Source: Rhodocyclaceae bacterium
Lineage (GTDB): Bacteria; Pseudomonadota; Gammaproteobacteria; Burkholderiales; Rhodocyclaceae
Assembly: GCA_018261935.1 (NCBI GenBank)
Contig: JAGTRP010000004.1
Span: forward strand, 161,654-225,653
Length of the DNA: 64,000 nucleotides
Reading direction: 5' to 3'
Shown here in pieces: positions 18,957-26,785 of the stretch (positions within the stretch are counted from its first letter, which is position 1; each line of letters starts with the position of its first letter). The position numbers and the translations under genes are program-made. The notes beneath the pieces are model-generated. The model was not told where the DNA came from and made no database searches. It worked only from the letters and a program-made list of their open reading frames with translations.

Positions 18957-19700
18957 GTGCCCCGGGCCGACCAGCTCCTGGTGGAAACGGGCCTTGCCCC
19001 TTCCCGCACCGCCGCCCAGCGGCTCATTGCGGCGGGGCGAGTCAGCTGGCTGGGGGGAGCCGTGGCGAAGCCGGCCCAGGACATCCCCCGGGATGCGGAG
19101 CTGACAGTGGCACCCGATACCGCCGACCGCTACGTTTCCCGCGGCGGCCTGAAGCTGGCCGGCGCCCTGGCCGCCAGCGGCATCGATCCGAAGGGCCTCG
19201 TCTGCCTCGATGTCGGCCAGTCCACCGGCGGCTTCACCGACTGCCTGCTCCAGGCCGGTGCCGCCCGGGTGGTCGGCGTCGACGTCGGCCACGGCCAGCT
19301 CCATCCCCGGCTCCAGAATGACGGGGGGGTGATCTGCATCGAAGGCGTGAACTGCCGGGCCCTGGCGGCTTCCGACCTGGGGAGCCACCTGCCGGCGGCG
19401 GGCTTTGATTTGGCCGTCGCCGACGTTTCCTTCATCTCCCTTACCCTGGTCCTGCCCCAGCTGCCGCCCCTGCTGAAACCAGGCGGCAACATGCTGCTGC
19501 TGGTGAAGCCCCAGTTCGAGGTGGGCCCCCAGGGACTCGCCAAGGGCGGCATCGTGCGCGACCCGGCCCTTTATGGCGAAGTGGAGGCAAAATTGCGGCA
19601 GGCGGCAGCAGGAGCTGGCCTCCAGGTCCTGGGCTGGTTCGACAGCCCCATCACCGGTGGCGACGGCAATCGCGAATTCTTCATTTGGCTCAGACCATGA
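18957..19700 (+). CDS. tlyA: TlyA family rRNA 2'-O-methyltransferase / S4-FtsJ protein
   Basis: A 247-residue protein with an N-terminal S4 RNA-binding domain (ADQLLVETGLAPSRTAAQRL, about 4-60) and an FtsJ-like SAM-binding core (LVCLDVGQSTGGFTDCLLQA, about 80-99; VADVSFISLTL). Family members methylate ribosomal RNA 2'-hydroxyls; some have been called haemolysins. The start is GTG at 18957, 2 bases after the previous stop. It uses SAM and yields SAH, in keeping with its place behind the SAH riboswitch. The symbol is by family; the exact rRNA target is not known. Confidence 0.85.
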   Translation: MPRADQLLVETGLAPSRTAAQRLIAAGRVSWLGGAVAKPAQDIPRDAELTVAPDTADRYVSRGGLKLAGALAASGIDPKGLVCLDVGQSTGGFTDCLLQAGAARVVGVDVGHGQLHPRLQNDGGVICIEGVNCRALAASDLGSHLPAAGFDLAVADVSFISLTLVLPQLPPLLKPGGNMLLLVKPQFEVGPQGLAKGGIVRDPALYGEVEAKLRQAAAGAGLQVLGWFDSPITGGDGNREFFIWLRP

Positions 19701-20521
19701 CAATCGAACTCTCCATCGAATTTTTCCCGCCCCAGACGGCGGAAGGCATCGACAAGCTCGCCGCAACCCGGAAGAAGCTGGCCGAACTGCGGCCGGCCTT
19801 CTTCTCGGTCACCTACGGTGCCGGCGGCTCCACCCGGGAACGGACCTTCGCCATCGTCAAGGACATCGCCGCCGAGGGCCTCTCGGCAGCCCCCCACCTT
19901 TCCTGCGTCGGCTCCACCCGGGCCGGCATCCGGGAAATCCTGAATGAATACAGGGCCGAAGGCATCCGCCGCATCGTCGCCCTGCGGGGCGACCTCCCTT
20001 CCGGCATGGCAGACCCGGGCGAACTGCGCTACGCCAACGAACTGGTGGAATTCATCCGGGCCGAGACCGGCGACTGGTTCGACATCGAAGTGGCCGCCTA
20101 CCCGGAATGGCATCCCCAGGCCAGGTCCCCCCGGGACGACCTCATCAACTTCAAGCGCAAGGTGGACGCCGGCGCCAATTCCGCCATCACCCAGTATTTC
20201 TACAACGCCGACGCCTATTTCCACTTTGTGGACGATATCCGCGCCCTCGGGGTGGAGATTCCCATCGTACCCGGCATCATGCCCATTGCCAGCTTCTCCA
20301 AGCTGGCCCGCTTCTCCGATGCCTGCGGCGCCGACATCCCGCGCTGGATGCGCAGGAAATTCGAGAGCTACGGCGACGATGCGGATTCCATCCGGGCCTT
20401 CGGCCTCGACGTGGTCACCGAGCTCTGCCAGCGCCTGCTGGCGGGGGGGGCGCCCGGCCTGCACTTCTATTGCATGAACCAGGCAGCCCTCACCACCGAG
20501 ATTTGCCGGCGGCTGGCCTAA
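19697..20521 (+). CDS. metF: Methylenetetrahydrofolate reductase
   Basis: A 274-residue FAD enzyme supplying 5-methyl-THF for homocysteine remethylation. The start ATG at 19697 overlaps the tlyA stop by 4 bases, giving MTIELSIEFFPPQTAEGIDK, the canonical N-terminus with the catalytic Glu in EFFPP. Other signatures are SVTYGAGGSTRERT, ALRGDLP, AAYPEWHPQA and ITQYFYNADAYFHFVD. It is the last gene of the SAM-cycle run, linking one-carbon supply to ahcY. Confidence 0.96.
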   Translation: MTIELSIEFFPPQTAEGIDKLAATRKKLAELRPAFFSVTYGAGGSTRERTFAIVKDIAAEGLSAAPHLSCVGSTRAGIREILNEYRAEGIRRIVALRGDLPSGMADPGELRYANELVEFIRAETGDWFDIEVAAYPEWHPQARSPRDDLINFKRKVDAGANSAITQYFYNADAYFHFVDDIRALGVEIPIVPGIMPIASFSKLARFSDACGADIPRWMRRKFESYGDDADSIRAFGLDVVTELCQRLLAGGAPGLHFYCMNQAALTTEICRRLA

Positions 20522-20551
20522 GCCTGCCGGCCAGGGTTATGATCCCGCATC

Positions 20552-21385
20552 ATGGATAGATCCCTGGCTCTCAAAAGCATTGCCGCCGAGGCCGCCCGCG
20601 GCGAATTGATCTTCCCGACCAGCCTCGCGGTCGCCCTGAAGGTCAAGGAAGCCCTGGACGATCCCGGCTGCCATATCGACGCCGCTGCCCGCCTGGTGCA
20701 GTCTGAGCCGCTCCTGGCGGCGCGGGTCGTGGCCATCGCCAATTCCGTCGCCTACAATCCCCTCGGCCGCGAGATCGCCCAGGTGGGAGCTGCCGTCTCC
20801 CGCCTCGGGTTCAGTACCCTGCGCTCCCTGGCGACGGCCCTCGCCGCCCGCCAGATGGCCGGCCCCGTGACCCGGCCCGAGCACCGGGCCATGGCGGACC
20901 AGCTCTGGGAACACACGACCCAGGTGGCCGCCCTGGCTCGCGTCATCGCCCGCCGGATCACCCACCAGGACCCGGAAACTGCCCTTTTCGCCGGCATTGT
21001 CCACGAGGCGGGAAGCTTCTACATGCTCTCCCGGGTCGAGGATTTTCCCGGCCTCCTGGAGGGAAACTCCCAGGAAGACGACGAGAACAGCGAAGCCGAA
21101 GTCGGCCGCGCCGTCCTCAAGGCCCTGTCGGTGCCGGCGGCGGTAACCTCGGCCATGGAGGATTTCTGGCACGGCTACCTGGCCCTGCCCCCGGCGAGCC
21201 TCGCGGACACCCTGCTGCTCGCCGACTACCTGGCCCCGGTCAAATCCCCCCTGCATCAGACGAAGGAAGGTGCGGCCGAGCTGGGGGCCGTGATCGACGT
21301 CACCCTGGGCCAGGAGACCCTGGCCAGCATCCTGAAGGAATCGGCGGAGGAAGTGCAATCCCTGGTGGGAGCCCTGAGATTCTAG
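20552..21385 (+). CDS. HDOD domain-containing protein
   Basis: A 277-residue protein made almost wholly of a HDOD domain (about 15-215), a degenerate HD-superfamily fold used in bacterial signalling. The segment LIFPTSLAVALKVKEALDDP and later QVGAAVSRLGFSTLRSLATAL are typical. The HD metal residues are not preserved as a catalytic HD pair (FAGIVHEAGSFYML occupies that region), so it probably acts as a regulatory interaction domain. Its last codons overlap the probable 5' region of the next gene. Confidence 0.85.
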   Translation: MDRSLALKSIAAEAARGELIFPTSLAVALKVKEALDDPGCHIDAAARLVQSEPLLAARVVAIANSVAYNPLGREIAQVGAAVSRLGFSTLRSLATALAARQMAGPVTRPEHRAMADQLWEHTTQVAALARVIARRITHQDPETALFAGIVHEAGSFYMLSRVEDFPGLLEGNSQEDDENSEAEVGRAVLKALSVPAAVTSAMEDFWHGYLALPPASLADTLLLADYLAPVKSPLHQTKEGAAELGAVIDVTLGQETLASILKESAEEVQSLVGALRF

Positions 21386-21390
21386 CCGCC

Positions 21391-21795
21391 CTGCGGCGGG
21401 TCGCTCCCGCCCTTCTCGTCCTGGGCTGTGCCCCGGCCCTGGCGGCGGAAAGCGTTGCCTGCCACTACATCTACGGCGGAGAAACCAAGGTGCTGCTGGC
21501 CGGGCCGGTGAAGTCCCCCTATGGCGTGCCGACCATCAAGGTGGGGTCCTATTTCCGTTTCCGGGTGGTCTTCCAGAAGGAGCCCGCCGACCTGTCGTCG
21601 ATCAAGATCTACACCTATGCCGACCGGGAGGATGGCGCCTCCCCCATCCACCAGGCCACCTATCCCTACCCGCCGGCCGGCCGCGCCGATGGGACTTACG
21701 GCTTCACCGGCCTGCAGTCCGTCTACGAGCCCCTGCGGGACGGGGAACTCCAGTACTGGTGCCGGCTGCAGCCGGAAAGCGGAGGGGCCCGATGA
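21391..21795 (+). CDS. Small exported protein of unknown function, start uncertain
   Basis: The frame encodes an apparent signal peptide (RRVAPALLVLGCAPALA) then a mature domain of about 110 residues with ACHYIYGGETKVLLAGPVKS and a C-terminal ELQYWCRLQPESGGAR; two Cys could form a disulphide. No ATG, GTG or TTG lies upstream of the signal peptide in this frame, so the start must be CTG (21391), ATT (21379), or a GTG at 21490 that would remove the signal. It overlaps the CapA-like start by 4 bases (ATGA), implying coupling. No family recognised. Confidence 0.55.
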   Translation: MRRVAPALLVLGCAPALAAESVACHYIYGGETKVLLAGPVKSPYGVPTIKVGSYFRFRVVFQKEPADLSSIKIYTYADREDGASPIHQATYPYPPAGRADGTYGFTGLQSVYEPLRDGELQYWCRLQPESGGAR

Positions 21796-22757
21796 GGCGT
21801 GCCCTGTGCCTGGCAGCCGCCTTGGTCTGCCTCTCCGGCATCGGCCGGGCGGAGCCGGTGCGGCTCGTTTTCGCCGGCGATATCATGCTGGACGACGGCC
21901 CGGGGCGGACCATTGCCGCCGGCCGCGACCCCCTGGCCGCCTTCGCTCCCCTCCTGGCCGGGGCGGACTACACCATCGGCAACCTGGAATGCCCCATCGC
22001 CACCACCGGCCAGGCGATCGAAAACAAGATCTACACCTTCCGCGCCCATCCCCGGGTGCTCCAGATCCTGAAGGGGCGCTTCCATGCCCTGGCGGTATCG
22101 AACAACCACGCCGGCGACTACGGCAAGGAAGCTTTCGTCGAGACCCTGGAGCGCCTGAAACGGAGCGGCATCCCGGCCTTCGGTGGCGGCCGCGACCTGG
22201 CTGCCGCCCATGCGCCCTTGTGGATCGAAAAGGGGGGGCTGCGCATTGCCGTGCTCGGCTACGACGAGTACAAGCCCCGCTCCTTCGAAGCCGGCCCGGA
22301 CTGGCCCGGCGTCGCCTGGAGCGAGGACAGCCAGGTCATCGCCGACATCCGCGCCGCCCGCGCCGCCGGAGCCGATCTGGTGATCCCCTTCATGCACTGG
22401 GGCTGGGAAAAGGAAAGGCAGCCGGACGAACGCCAGCGCCAGCTGGCCCGGGCCATGATCGACGCCGGGGCCGACCTGGTGGTCGGCGGCCATCCCCACG
22501 TCACCCAGGGGGCCGAGTATTACCGGGGCCGGCCCATCATCTACAGCCTGGGCAACTTCGTCTTCGACGGCTTCGAGGACTCGGATGCCCGCCTGGGCTG
22601 GCTGCTGCGGGTCACCCTGGACCGCCGGGGCGTCGTGGCCTGGGACACGGTGGCGGCCCGGATGGATGGGGAAGGCACGCCCCGCCCCGTGCCCGGCGCC
22701 CTCACCCCCTGCGGCCGGGCCGGGGACCATACGATCCACCAGTGCCCCACCCCCTAG
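21792..22757 (+). CDS. CapA family metallophosphatase-like protein
   Basis: A 321-residue exported protein; MRRALCLAAALVCLSGIGRA is a signal peptide. The start at 21792 overlaps the upstream stop. The fold is the calcineurin-like PGA_cap domain: LVFAGDIMLDDGPG (about 25-38), IGNLECPIATTG, AVSNNHAGDYG, and GGHPHVTQGAEYYRGRPIIYSLGNFVFD near the C-terminus, giving the metal-binding His/Asn/Asp set. Relatives act in capsule or poly-gamma-glutamate synthesis, but no capsule genes are nearby and the true substrate is unknown. Confidence 0.88.
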   Translation: MRRALCLAAALVCLSGIGRAEPVRLVFAGDIMLDDGPGRTIAAGRDPLAAFAPLLAGADYTIGNLECPIATTGQAIENKIYTFRAHPRVLQILKGRFHALAVSNNHAGDYGKEAFVETLERLKRSGIPAFGGGRDLAAAHAPLWIEKGGLRIAVLGYDEYKPRSFEAGPDWPGVAWSEDSQVIADIRAARAAGADLVIPFMHWGWEKERQPDERQRQLARAMIDAGADLVVGGHPHVTQGAEYYRGRPIIYSLGNFVFDGFEDSDARLGWLLRVTLDRRGVVAWDTVAARMDGEGTPRPVPGALTPCGRAGDHTIHQCPTP

Positions 22758-22775
22758 GCCGGAGCACCGCGGGCC

Positions 22776-23033
22776 TCAGGCGGCGGGCTTGGTCCGCAAC
22801 CTGACATTCAGGCCCTCGATCAACTCTGCCCACTCCGAGTCTTCAAGAATCTCCTCCCGCAGGAAGGCGGCTTGAGACGGGGACCAGAAGGGGGCTTCAT
22901 CGAGCTTGAGGCTTTCCGGCAGGGGGCTGTGGGTGGCGATGAAACGCTCGATATCCGCCGGTCCCGACGGCAAGCCAAGCTGGGCAAACAGATCGTTGAG
23001 TGAGGGGATTCCCATCTCCATGGCGCATTCCAT
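22776..23033 (-). CDS. DUF2789 family protein
   Basis: An 85-residue cytoplasmic protein whose sequence follows the DUF2789 pattern: IPSLNDLFAQLGLPSGPADI, then FIATHSPLPESLKLDEAPFW and SQAAFLREEILEDSEWAELI. The chosen start (MECAMEMG) has AAGGGG 5 bases upstream; ATGs six codons upstream (23051) and four or six codons downstream are alternatives. It stands alone, convergent with the CapA-like gene. Role unknown. Confidence 0.8.
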   Translation of the reverse strand: MECAMEMGIPSLNDLFAQLGLPSGPADIERFIATHSPLPESLKLDEAPFWSPSQAAFLREEILEDSEWAELIEGLNVRLRTKPAA

Positions 23034-23201
23034 TCCGGCCCCTTTGTCCATTTAGGCCGAAGCCCCCGGAAGCCGTTCCCCAGCTGCCGAACCCCGTTTA
23101 CAAATCCTTACGCATGCTTACAGCGGGACCGGTGGCGCTTGTGTAGATTGGGAAGGCGAGAGAGCGACTCGCTTCTCTCCGGGCTTCAAAGGAGAAGGAA
23201 C

Positions 23202-23528
23202 ATGAGGGCGAAACAGTGGATTGCGGCTTCCGTCGTCGCAATCGGAGCCATGGCCCTGGGCGGCTGCGTCGTCGCACCCGCCCAGCCCTATTACGTCAGC
23301 GAACCGGTGATGGTGGCGCCGCCTCCGCCTCGGGTCGAAGTGGTAGGCGTGGCGCCCGTACCGGGTTACATCTGGATCAACGGCTTCTGGGGCTGGAACG
23401 GACGCGGCCATGACTGGCATCCCGGCCACTGGGAAGCTCCCCGTCCCGGCTATCGCTGGGCGCCCCACCAATGGCACCAGGAAGGTCCCGGCTGGCGGCA
23501 GCAAAGAGGACACTGGGAAAGGCATTAG
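23202..23528 (+). CDS. YXWGXW repeat-containing lipoprotein
   Basis: A 108-residue protein with signal peptide and lipobox (AMALGGCVV, Cys at about 22), so likely anchored to the outer membrane. The mature part is rich in Trp, Gly, His and Pro (WINGFWGWNGRGHDWHPGHW, then YRWAPHQWHQEGPGW), matching the YXWGXW repeat family. The start has an excellent ribosome-binding site, GGAGAAGGA. Function in this family is unknown; surface or metal binding by the His/Trp repeats is a guess. Confidence 0.85.
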   Translation: MRAKQWIAASVVAIGAMALGGCVVAPAQPYYVSEPVMVAPPPPRVEVVGVAPVPGYIWINGFWGWNGRGHDWHPGHWEAPRPGYRWAPHQWHQEGPGWRQQRGHWERH

Positions 23529-23583
23529 GAAAGGAGCACCGGACCCTCGCCCTGCCGGGGGAATTTGTGGTACAGATTGCGCC

Positions 23584-23820
23584 ATGACGAAAATCATCCG
23601 AGAAAAATATGAGTCCGGCGTTCTGGTATCCCGGGAGGTCGAGGTTCAGGGCAGCGACGCGATCCCCATCGCCAAACTCTGCATCCAGCTTGTGATCGCC
23701 ATCAGCGTGGCGGTCATCGCCGTGGTCACGGTCCGGGACAGCATGACCTTTTCCATGATGGCCGAGCCTTCCGACCTGGTCGGCACCAGCGGCTGCCCGG
23801 CGCCGACCTTCCGATCCTAG
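23584..23820 (+). CDS. Small single-span membrane protein, unknown
   Basis: A 78-residue protein MTKIIREKYESGVLVSREVE... with one hydrophobic helix at about 29-50 (AKLCIQLVIAISVAVIAVVTV) and a short C-terminal tail containing SGCPAPTF. The start is taken at the ATG 55 bases after the lipoprotein stop; the upstream part of the frame lies in the lipoprotein gene. It may be co-transcribed with the lipoprotein. No family recognised. Confidence 0.55.
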   Translation: MTKIIREKYESGVLVSREVEVQGSDAIPIAKLCIQLVIAISVAVIAVVTVRDSMTFSMMAEPSDLVGTSGCPAPTFRS

Positions 23821-23842
23821 AGACCGGCGGCGGCGCCGGCGC

Positions 23843-24679
23843 TCAGAAGTGGTAAACAAAGGCGGCCATGAAACTGCGCTGGTTGGGGCTCCCGAAATCG
23901 CGCACCAGAGGACTATCCGCCGCCCTGCCGGACAGGCGGCTGTAGCCGGCTGACAGGGCCACGCCGGTGGACTGGCTGGTGGGCACGAAAGCATCGTAGC
24001 TCAGGGACAGCTGGCTGTAACCGCCCTTGGGCTCATAGGGTGAGGTGCCGAGCGCCGCCGCAGTGGCCGGCGAGATGCCGAAATAGCGGCGCATCGCCGC
24101 CCGGTTCATGGCTTCGCTGGCGATCCGGAGGCTGTGCTCGATGAGCCCGGGAGACGGCAGGTCCAGGTTGGCGTAAATGTCGCCGTAGGCGGCACCGGTC
24201 CCCTGGATGTCATGGCGCAGGCGCACCCCGACGTTAAATTCCTTGGTCAGGGCGTACTCCAGGTAAGCGCCTGCCTGCAGGGTGTTGTTGAGGGTTGGAA
24301 TCCGATTGGAGAGGGACCCCAGGTCGTTGTAGGAACGTCCCCACATCATCGTGCCCACCAGGCCGCCATGCCAGGGACCGGCATGAATGAGGTCCGCGAT
24401 CAGCCCGTTGTTGGTGGAAAACTCGACCCGATCCCGCCAGTTGATGTTGATGTAGGGAACGGCGAAATTCTTCTGGCGCGACGCGCCCATCCAGCGGGGC
24501 AGTTGGGCCCATCCGGCACCGAAGGCGTACGTGGTTTCCTGGCCTGATTTTTCGTGGTCGGGAATCGGGGTGCTGCCTTCGGAAAGGGGCGTCGCCAGGG
24601 CCACCGTCGGCTCCTGGCCGGCGCCGGCGGCCAGGGAAAAGAGTAGAAGGGGTGCCGCCAGCTTGGTGGATATTCTCAT
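23843..24679 (-). CDS. MipA/OmpV family outer-membrane protein
   Basis: A 278-residue protein with an N-terminal signal peptide (MRISTKLAAPLLLFSLAAGA) and a beta-barrel pattern ending in the C-terminal aromatic signature SFMAAFVYHF. Sequence blocks FGAGWAQLPRWMGASRQKNF and YININWRDRVEFSTNNG fit the MipA/OmpV family, which includes MltA-interacting scaffold and osmotic or antibiotic-responsive porins. It is monocistronic, reading away from the acetyltransferase gene across a 149-base spacer. Confidence 0.88.
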   Translation of the reverse strand: MRISTKLAAPLLLFSLAAGAGQEPTVALATPLSEGSTPIPDHEKSGQETTYAFGAGWAQLPRWMGASRQKNFAVPYININWRDRVEFSTNNGLIADLIHAGPWHGGLVGTMMWGRSYNDLGSLSNRIPTLNNTLQAGAYLEYALTKEFNVGVRLRHDIQGTGAAYGDIYANLDLPSPGLIEHSLRIASEAMNRAAMRRYFGISPATAAALGTSPYEPKGGYSQLSLSYDAFVPTSQSTGVALSAGYSRLSGRAADSPLVRDFGSPNQRSFMAAFVYHF

Positions 24680-24765
24680 GGCAAACGTCGATGTTCTCCG
24701 GGATGGCCATGGGCGCTACGGCTTCGCAGGCGCCCTTTCAAATCGGCCATAATAGCGGATTGACA

Positions 24766-24803
24766 CCGGCATGACCCATCGGGAATGGGGATTGTCATGC
24801 CGG
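24766..24803. promoter_or_regulatory. 10-bp inverted repeat in divergent spacer
   Basis: CCGGCATGAC (24766-24775) and GTCATGCCGG (24794-24803) are perfectly complementary with an 18-base spacer, between the MipA-like gene and the acyltransferase gene whose start is 25 bases downstream. It could be a protein-binding operator or an mRNA hairpin in the leader of the accessory cluster. There is no U-run. Confidence 0.45.
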
Positions 24804-24828
24804 CGTTGCCGGCCCTCTCCTATCTGAA

Positions 24829-25935
24829 ATGACCTCCCTGCAAATTCCTGCGCCGACCCGCTGCATCAATGGACTGGAGCCGGCCGCCCTGATCCGGCAT
24901 TTCCTCGCCCACCCTCCCGCCGGGTTCGAGGCCTTCTGCTCCCCGGCCGGCATGCCCGGTTTCTTCGCCGATTTCGACCTGCTGACCACGGCCGACGGCG
25001 ATACCCTGGACCTCGTGAATTCCCTGCCCGGCAGCCGGTGGCTGCGCCGACTGCTGAATTGGCGTACCTGCTTCTTCGGGACCACCGCCAGCGAGTACGC
25101 CCCGCTGCCGGCCAGCGTGGCGCCGGAGGCCCTGCCCCCGGCCCTGCTCGAGGCCTGGAGCAAGCGCTCCCGGCTCCTCATCGTCAAGGACATCCCCGAC
25201 GATTCTCCCCTGCTCCCCGCGGCCGACCGGCAATATGCGGCCGCCTTCGTCGCCGCCTGCGTGGAAAGGGGCTTTATCCTGGTCGAAGGCCAGGCCCTGG
25301 CCTATGTGCCCATCGATTTCGCCTGTCCGGAGGATTACCTCGCCCGCCTGTCGCCGGGCCGGCGCAAGGACATTCGGCGCAAGCTGCGCGCCCGGGAGCG
25401 GCTGCAGCTCAAGGTGCTGCCCACGGGTTGCGAGGCACTGCGGGATCCGGACTTCCTCGCGGTCCTGTACGACCTCTACCGGGAAGTCTATGCCCAGAGC
25501 GAAATCCATTTCGACCTGCTCACCCCCGACTTCTTCCGCGCCATCCTTCAGGACGGAAACCTGGACGGCCACCTGTTTCTCTATTACGGCGACGGGGAAC
25601 TGATCGGCTTCAACCTGTGTTTCGTCCATGACGGCATGTTGATCGACAAGTATGTCGGCTTCCGCTACCCGGCGGCCCGGCAGCACAATCTCTATTTCGT
25701 GAGCTGGATGGAGAACCTGGCCTTCGCCCGGGAGCGGGGCCTGAGCCATTACGTGGCGGGATGGACCGATCCCGAGATCAAGGCCTACCTGGGAGCCCGA
25801 TTCACCTTCACCCGCCATGCCGTCTATGTCCGCAACCCCCTGCTGCGCTCCCTGCTGAAAAGGATATCCGGCCGTTTCGAGAGCGACCGCGCCTGGTTCG
25901 ATGCCCATGCCAAGCAACCCGCCCCTCGTCCTTGA
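24829..25935 (+). CDS. GNAT/FemAB-like N-acyltransferase (BioF2-like)
   Basis: A 368-residue soluble protein with the double-GNAT organisation of PF13480/FemAB-type acyltransferases. The C-terminal half holds the best marks: RLSPGRRKDIRRKLRARERL (about 179-198), then LYDLYREVYAQSEIHFDLLT, HLFLYYGDGELIGFNLCFVH and VGFRYPAARQHNLYFVSWME. The final block YVAGWTDPEIKAYLGARFTF is also typical. Such enzymes transfer acyl or aminoacyl groups to amines. It begins the accessory biosynthetic cluster and overlaps the arginase-like gene by 35 bases. Substrate unknown. Confidence 0.75.
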   Translation: MTSLQIPAPTRCINGLEPAALIRHFLAHPPAGFEAFCSPAGMPGFFADFDLLTTADGDTLDLVNSLPGSRWLRRLLNWRTCFFGTTASEYAPLPASVAPEALPPALLEAWSKRSRLLIVKDIPDDSPLLPAADRQYAAAFVAACVERGFILVEGQALAYVPIDFACPEDYLARLSPGRRKDIRRKLRARERLQLKVLPTGCEALRDPDFLAVLYDLYREVYAQSEIHFDLLTPDFFRAILQDGNLDGHLFLYYGDGELIGFNLCFVHDGMLIDKYVGFRYPAARQHNLYFVSWMENLAFARERGLSHYVAGWTDPEIKAYLGARFTFTRHAVYVRNPLLRSLLKRISGRFESDRAWFDAHAKQPAPRP

Positions 25936-26785
25936 CCTCGACGGTTCCCTGCGGGGCCTGGAGGGCGCCCGGGTTGCTCCCCTGGCAGCCTGGCAGGAGG
26001 AAATCCGCTTCGGCTGCGGCCTCGCCCCGTGGCGGCGCTTCCAGCGCCACCTGGATGAGGTCCTGCCGGAACGCTACGGCACCGTTTTCCTGGGCAGCGG
26101 TGACTATCACCACCTGAGCCACCTGCTGCTGCAGCGGCTGCGCCTGGCGGAGCCCATCGACGTGGTGGTCTTCGACAACCACCCCGACAACATGCGTTTT
26201 CCCTTCGGCATCCACTGCGGTTCCTGGGTGCGGCATGCCGCCGCCCTGCCCTGGATCCGGACCATCCACGTGGTCGGCATCTGCTCGGGGGACGTGGGCT
26301 GGCGCCATGCCTGGGAGAATCACCTGCCGCCCCTTTACCGGGGCCGAGTGCGCTACTGGACCATCGGCGTCGATACCCGCTGGGCCGGCCTGGTCGGGCT
26401 TGGCCGAAGCTGCCGCAGCTTCGCCGGCCCCGGCGACCTGATCGACGCCTTCACCGCCGCCCTGGGCGAGCAGGACGGCCCGGTCTACCTCTCCATCGAC
26501 AAGGACGTGCTGGCCCCGGAAGTGGCACGGACCAACTGGGACCAGGGCTGCCTGCAGCTCGACCACATCGAGCGGGTCATCATGGCCCTGTCCGGCCGCC
26601 TGGTGGGCAGCGACATCACCGGCGAAATTTCCATCCACCGTTACCGCACCCCGTGGAAGCGCTGGCTGAGCGCCCTCGACGACCAGCCCCCGGTGGCAGA
26701 GGAAGACCTGGGCCGGTGGCAGAGCCAGCAGCTCGACGTGAACCGCCGCCTGCTGGCCCGGATCGGGGCCGCCTACCGAAGATGA
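25901..26785 (+). CDS. Divergent arginase/agmatinase-superfamily protein
   Basis: A 294-residue protein that keeps the order of ureohydrolase metal motifs but with altered spelling. GSGDYHHL (about 65-72) stands for GGDH, FDNHPDN (about 91-97) for DAHxD, and SIDKDVLAPE (about 198-207) for SxDxDxxDP. Most metal-ligand Asp/His positions are therefore present, so hydrolysis of a guanidino or C-N bond is plausible. It overlaps the acyltransferase gene by 35 bases and its end overlaps the convergent aminotransferase gene by 13 bases. A second ATG two codons in is an alternative start. Confidence 0.75.
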   Translation: MPMPSNPPLVLDLDGSLRGLEGARVAPLAAWQEEIRFGCGLAPWRRFQRHLDEVLPERYGTVFLGSGDYHHLSHLLLQRLRLAEPIDVVVFDNHPDNMRFPFGIHCGSWVRHAAALPWIRTIHVVGICSGDVGWRHAWENHLPPLYRGRVRYWTIGVDTRWAGLVGLGRSCRSFAGPGDLIDAFTAALGEQDGPVYLSIDKDVLAPEVARTNWDQGCLQLDHIERVIMALSGRLVGSDITGEISIHRYRTPWKRWLSALDDQPPVAEEDLGRWQSQQLDVNRRLLARIGAAYRR

